In this document: piece after piece, positions 7,353-8,772 of the stretch
Numbering within the stretch: the first letter of the stretch is position 1
How the letters are laid out: the number at the start of each line of letters is the position of its first letter
Source of the DNA: Fidelibacterota bacterium
GTDB taxonomy: Bacteria > Fidelibacterota > Marinisomatia > SCGC-AAA003-L08 > TS1B11
DNA: 8,772 bases
Assembly (NCBI GenBank): GCA_022564085.1
Contig: JADFMC010000067.1
Span: 1-8,772 of the forward strand
Direction of reading: 5' to 3'
The notes under the pieces: generated by a model
What the model was told of the DNA's origin: nothing
Databases searched by the model: none
The model's input: the letters and a program-made list of their open reading frames with translations, nothing else
Made by a program: the position numbers and the translations under genes

Positions 7353-8060
7353 CTAGTCGCTGTCCCAATAAAGGATCACGCCGCAGCCATCACAGATAAT
7401 AATACGGTCCATGGCCTTGATTTCCATCTGCCTTTGTACCGGGACGCGATTGTAGCAGGCCCCGCAAGAGCCGCGGCTCAAGTTGACCACCGCCCGTCCC
7501 TCCCGGGCTGCCCGGATGCGCTCGTAACTGGACATGAAGCGCGGCTTGATCCGGGTTACTAATTTTTCGCGTTTCTTACCCAGGGCCTTGCTGCGCTGCT
7601 CAGTGCTGGCCAACGCTTCTTTGAGCTGCTGTTGCTGGGTGCCAAGGGTGGCGCCCATGGCCTCGGCCTTCAAGCCGTCTTCTTTGAGCTCATCGGTTAG
7701 GCGCTGATCTTCCTCGTCCAACTCCAGCAGATGGAATTCCCCATCCTCAATCATTTTATCAGCCCCATCGATTTCCGTCGTTAGGGCGTCGTAGGCCCGG
7801 TTGGTGGAAACCACCAGCAACTGGTCTTTATACCTCTTGAGCTGCACCTGGGTGTCGTCTATCTTGGCCCTCAGGGAGCGCTTTTCTTTTTCGACTTCCT
7901 GAACGCGCGCTTCCTTTTCCCCGGTGACCTGGTGCACAGTCTCCAGATCGCGGCTTAAATGCTTCACCTGGGTAGGCAGGTCGCCCAGAGCCTCTTCCAA
8001 TTCCATCAGCTCGCTGTCCACCGTCTGCAATTTGATCAACAGTGTGAGGCTTTCCTTCAT
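7353..8060 (-). CDS. Coiled-coil protein with C-terminal zinc ribbon (COG1579 type)
   Basis: 235 aa from ATG 8060-8058. Residues about 1-180 are heptad-like, charged and almost free of Pro and Cys, consistent with a long antiparallel coiled coil; an S-T-N-R-A-Y-D-A-L stretch (85-93) near the middle is typical of the family. The C-terminus has a four-Cys zinc ribbon: C-G-A-C (Cys199, Cys202) and C-D-G-C (Cys223, Cys226), followed by G-V-I-L-Y. This architecture defines the COG1579 / zf-RING_7 proteins, whose function is poorly known; nucleic-acid or protein contacts have been suggested. A longer reading from TTG at 8114 would have to pass through a strong terminator hairpin and has no Shine-Dalgarno, so ATG 8060 is preferred. 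This ATG has no clear Shine-Dalgarno of its own and overlaps the stop of a small upstream ORF as TAATG, which suggests translational coupling. rnpB begins 86 bases downstream. Confidence 0.9.
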   Translation of the reverse strand: MKESLTLLIKLQTVDSELMELEEALGDLPTQVKHLSRDLETVHQVTGEKEARVQEVEKEKRSLRAKIDDTQVQLKRYKDQLLVVSTNRAYDALTTEIDGADKMIEDGEFHLLELDEEDQRLTDELKEDGLKAEAMGATLGTQQQQLKEALASTEQRSKALGKKREKLVTRIKPRFMSSYERIRAAREGRAVVNLSRGSCGACYNRVPVQRQMEIKAMDRIIICDGCGVILYWDSD

Positions 8061-8161
8061 TATTCGGGCCTGCCCACAAAGTAAAAAAGCACCGAATGGT
8101 GCTTTTCCAGGCAAAAAGGGATATACTTGCCCGTGGTTTGGTAGTTCCAGGTATCAATCAT
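8060..8161 (-). CDS. Possible 33-codon small ORF / leader peptide upstream of the zinc-ribbon gene
   Basis: Minus-strand ATG at 8161-8159, 33 codons, TAA at 8062-8060. Three things favour translation. A strong GGGAGG (8177-8172) lies 10 bases before the ATG. The TAA overlaps the next gene's ATG as TAATG. The next gene lacks its own Shine-Dalgarno. The peptide starts M-I-D-T-W-N-Y and ends F-V-G-R-P-E; it is not clearly hydrophobic and I do not recognise it. Codons 18-27 lie over the terminator hairpin at 8083-8106, so a translating ribosome would disrupt that hairpin. The ORF starts 24 bases after the tRNA-Val 3' end. Against it: it is short, and a tRNA gene followed by a terminator is ordinary, so the frame could be chance. 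Confidence 0.42.
   Translation of the reverse strand: MIDTWNYQTTGKYIPFCLEKHHSVLFYFVGRPE
8083..8106 (-). terminator. Intrinsic terminator hairpin downstream of tRNA-Val
   Basis: On the minus strand AAGCACC-ATTC-GGTGCTT forms a stem of 7 pairs (up to 9 counting outer A-U pairs) with a 4-base loop, directly followed by a run of six T. This is a textbook rho-independent terminator. Read on the plus strand, the same hairpin is followed by four T, so it may act weakly in both directions. It could end the tRNA-Val transcript, about 80 bases after the tRNA. It also lies only 22 bases before the zinc-ribbon ATG and inside the small ORF at 8060-8161, so it may act as an attenuator for the downstream gene. 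Confidence 0.75.
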
Positions 8162-8185
8162 AATTCTTTAACCTCCCAATTCATG

Positions 8186-8259
8186 TGGGCGGTATCCGAT
8201 TTGAACGGATGACCTCTGCGATGTGAACGCAGCACTCTAACCAGCTGAGCTAACCGCCC
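8186..8259 (-). tRNA. tRNA-Val, anticodon CAC
   Basis: 74 nt including the discriminator A. The cloverleaf is complete: a 7-pair acceptor stem GGGCGGT/ACCGCCC, D arm GCTC/GAGT with loop AGCTGGTTA, anticodon stem CTGCG/CGCAG with loop TTCACAT, variable loop AGGTC, and T arm ATCCG/CGGAT with loop TTCAAAT. The anticodon CAC reads the Val codon GUG. The bases after the discriminator are CAT, so the 3' CCA is not encoded and must be added by the CCA-adding enzyme. The leader just upstream can pair with the 5' acceptor strand (8255-8259 with 8265-8269). Confidence 0.97.
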
Positions 8260-8322
8260 AAAGCGGGCGTTAATTTAAGTCGCTGACAACCAGCGGGAAA
8301 GCCTTGCCTTGGTAGGGCTCGA

Positions 8323-8328
8323 ATTATA
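8323..8328 (-). promoter_or_regulatory. Possible -10 element for the tRNA-Val transcript
   Basis: A perfect TATAAT lies on the minus strand at 8328-8323, preceded by T. It would give a leader of roughly 55-60 nt before the tRNA. The best -35 at 17-base spacing (ATGAAT) matches only three of six positions. A second AT-rich box, TAAATT, closer to the tRNA (near 8277-8272) resembles the one before rnpB and is an alternative. The gap 8260-8422 otherwise holds two small inverted repeats and no other recognisable element. Confidence 0.3.
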
Positions 8329-8422
8329 ACTTGGTCCTTCCTGGAATTCATTCGGGCATATATTCCGCCAGCTATACTACCACCTAATCCGCTATATTGA
8401 CCGAGAGCAATACCACCCAGTT

Positions 8423-8772
8423 ATGAACCCAATCGGAATCAGTATATTGCTTTTCATGGCCTATTTCGGTTTTCGGGGATTCCAACGCGGCCTGGTAGAT
8501 GAAGTCGGCCGGCTGATTGGTCTGGTGCTGGCCATTATCTTAGCGAACCGCTTCTCGACCCTGGTGGCCGGCCATATCGGGCTGGAAAGTGAGTTGGGCC
8601 GCCAGGCAGCGGCGTTTATCGGCATTTTCATCGTGACCCTGATTGCTATGGGCTTCATCACCAAGGTGGTGCGCACGATGGTGGAACTGGTGCTGCTGGG
8701 CTGGCTGGACCGGTTGGGCGGCGTGCTGTTCGGGGTCCTCAAGAGCATCGTAGTGTTGGGGGTACTTATATA
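8423..8772 (+). CDS. CvpA-family membrane protein, N-terminal part
   Basis: Open from ATG 8423 to the right edge: 116 complete codons, no stop reached. It is the only plus-strand gene, divergent from the tRNA. The protein starts with a membrane helix (about residues 3-14) and then F-R-G-F-Q-R-G-L-V-D-E-V-G-R-L-I-G, the cytoplasmic turn and second-helix entry typical of the CvpA (colicin V production) family. Further helices are at about 28-41, 61-80 and 100-116, separated by an R-x-x-V-E-L-x-L-L-G-W-L-D-R-L-G-G segment. That L-D-R-x-x-G-x-x-F-G pattern is the other CvpA hallmark. Members have four or five helices and about 160-200 residues, so roughly a third is missing. In some bacteria CvpA precedes mutS2. 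There is only a distant GAGAG and no good Shine-Dalgarno; no other ATG or GTG start exists in frame nearby. Confidence 0.85.
   Translation, partial: MNPIGISILLFMAYFGFRGFQRGLVDEVGRLIGLVLAIILANRFSTLVAGHIGLESELGRQAAAFIGIFIVTLIAMGFITKVVRTMVELVLLGWLDRLGGVLFGVLKSIVVLGVLI

Noticed and set aside
7021..7356. A 111-codon open frame on the plus strand across rnpB
   Set aside because: The region is explained by conserved RNase P RNA blocks on the other strand.
7353..8114. Longer form of the zinc-ribbon protein starting at TTG 8114
   Set aside because: The extra 18 codons run through the terminator hairpin, have no Shine-Dalgarno, and precede the conserved start M-K-E-S-L-T-L-L.
8461..8748. A 95-codon minus-strand frame opposite the CvpA-family gene
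   Set aside because: The plus strand encodes a clear CvpA-type membrane protein here; the minus frame is Ser/Thr/Pro/Arg-rich, as expected opposite hydrophobic codons.
1..8772. CRISPR arrays, insertion sequences, prophage or defence genes
   Set aside because: No regularly spaced direct repeats, terminal inverted repeats or transposase, integrase, nuclease-effector or toxin-antitoxin motifs were seen by eye on either strand.

Overview
This window reads as a chromosomal housekeeping segment from a moderately GC-rich bacterium. Everything recognisable except the last gene lies on the minus strand. I see no transposase, integrase, phage gene, CRISPR array or defence module. Several traits fit the FCB group (Bacteroidota, Chlorobi, Marinimicrobia and related candidate phyla): YbeY carries the third metal ligand as Asp in a G-x-x-D-x-T context, the tRNA gene does not encode CCA, and most starts have weak Shine-Dalgarno sequences. 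This is inference from a few motifs; I cannot name a phylum.

Layout, read in transcription order from right to left. A tRNA-Val(CAC) gene (8186-8259) is followed by a possible 33-codon ORF that contains a strong terminator hairpin. Its stop overlaps the start of a coiled-coil/zinc-ribbon protein gene (7353-8060). RNase P RNA, rnpB, follows (about 6824-7266). Then come recJ (5067-6788), a fabH-type ketoacyl-ACP synthase III (4078-5070), an acyl-CoA dehydrogenase (2901-4058), a PgpH-type 7TM-HD phosphodiesterase (514-2904), ybeY (80-517), and the first 27 codons of a CNNM/CorC-type membrane protein (1-83) running off the left edge. On the plus strand, a CvpA-family membrane protein starts at 8423 and runs off the right edge.

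The block from recJ to the CNNM gene looks like one operon. Four of its five junctions are 4-base start/stop overlaps (three ATGA and one GTGA), and the fifth is a 19-base gap. The unit combines DNA repair (RecJ), fatty-acid initiation and acyl-CoA oxidation (FabH-like, acyl-CoA dehydrogenase), nucleotide second-messenger turnover (PgpH), rRNA maturation (YbeY) and probably a cation transporter. PgpH next to YbeY is a common bacterial arrangement; the two lipid genes between RecJ and PgpH are less expected.

No stretch longer than 300 bases lacks a gene. The largest gap is the 163-base divergent region between the tRNA and cvpA (8260-8422), which holds a possible promoter and small inverted repeats. 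The next is the 86-base rnpB upstream region (7267-7352). I did not find a convincing new multi-gene system. The most distinctive structure is the small ORF with an internal terminator ahead of the zinc-ribbon gene, which has the geometry of a translation-dependent attenuator.
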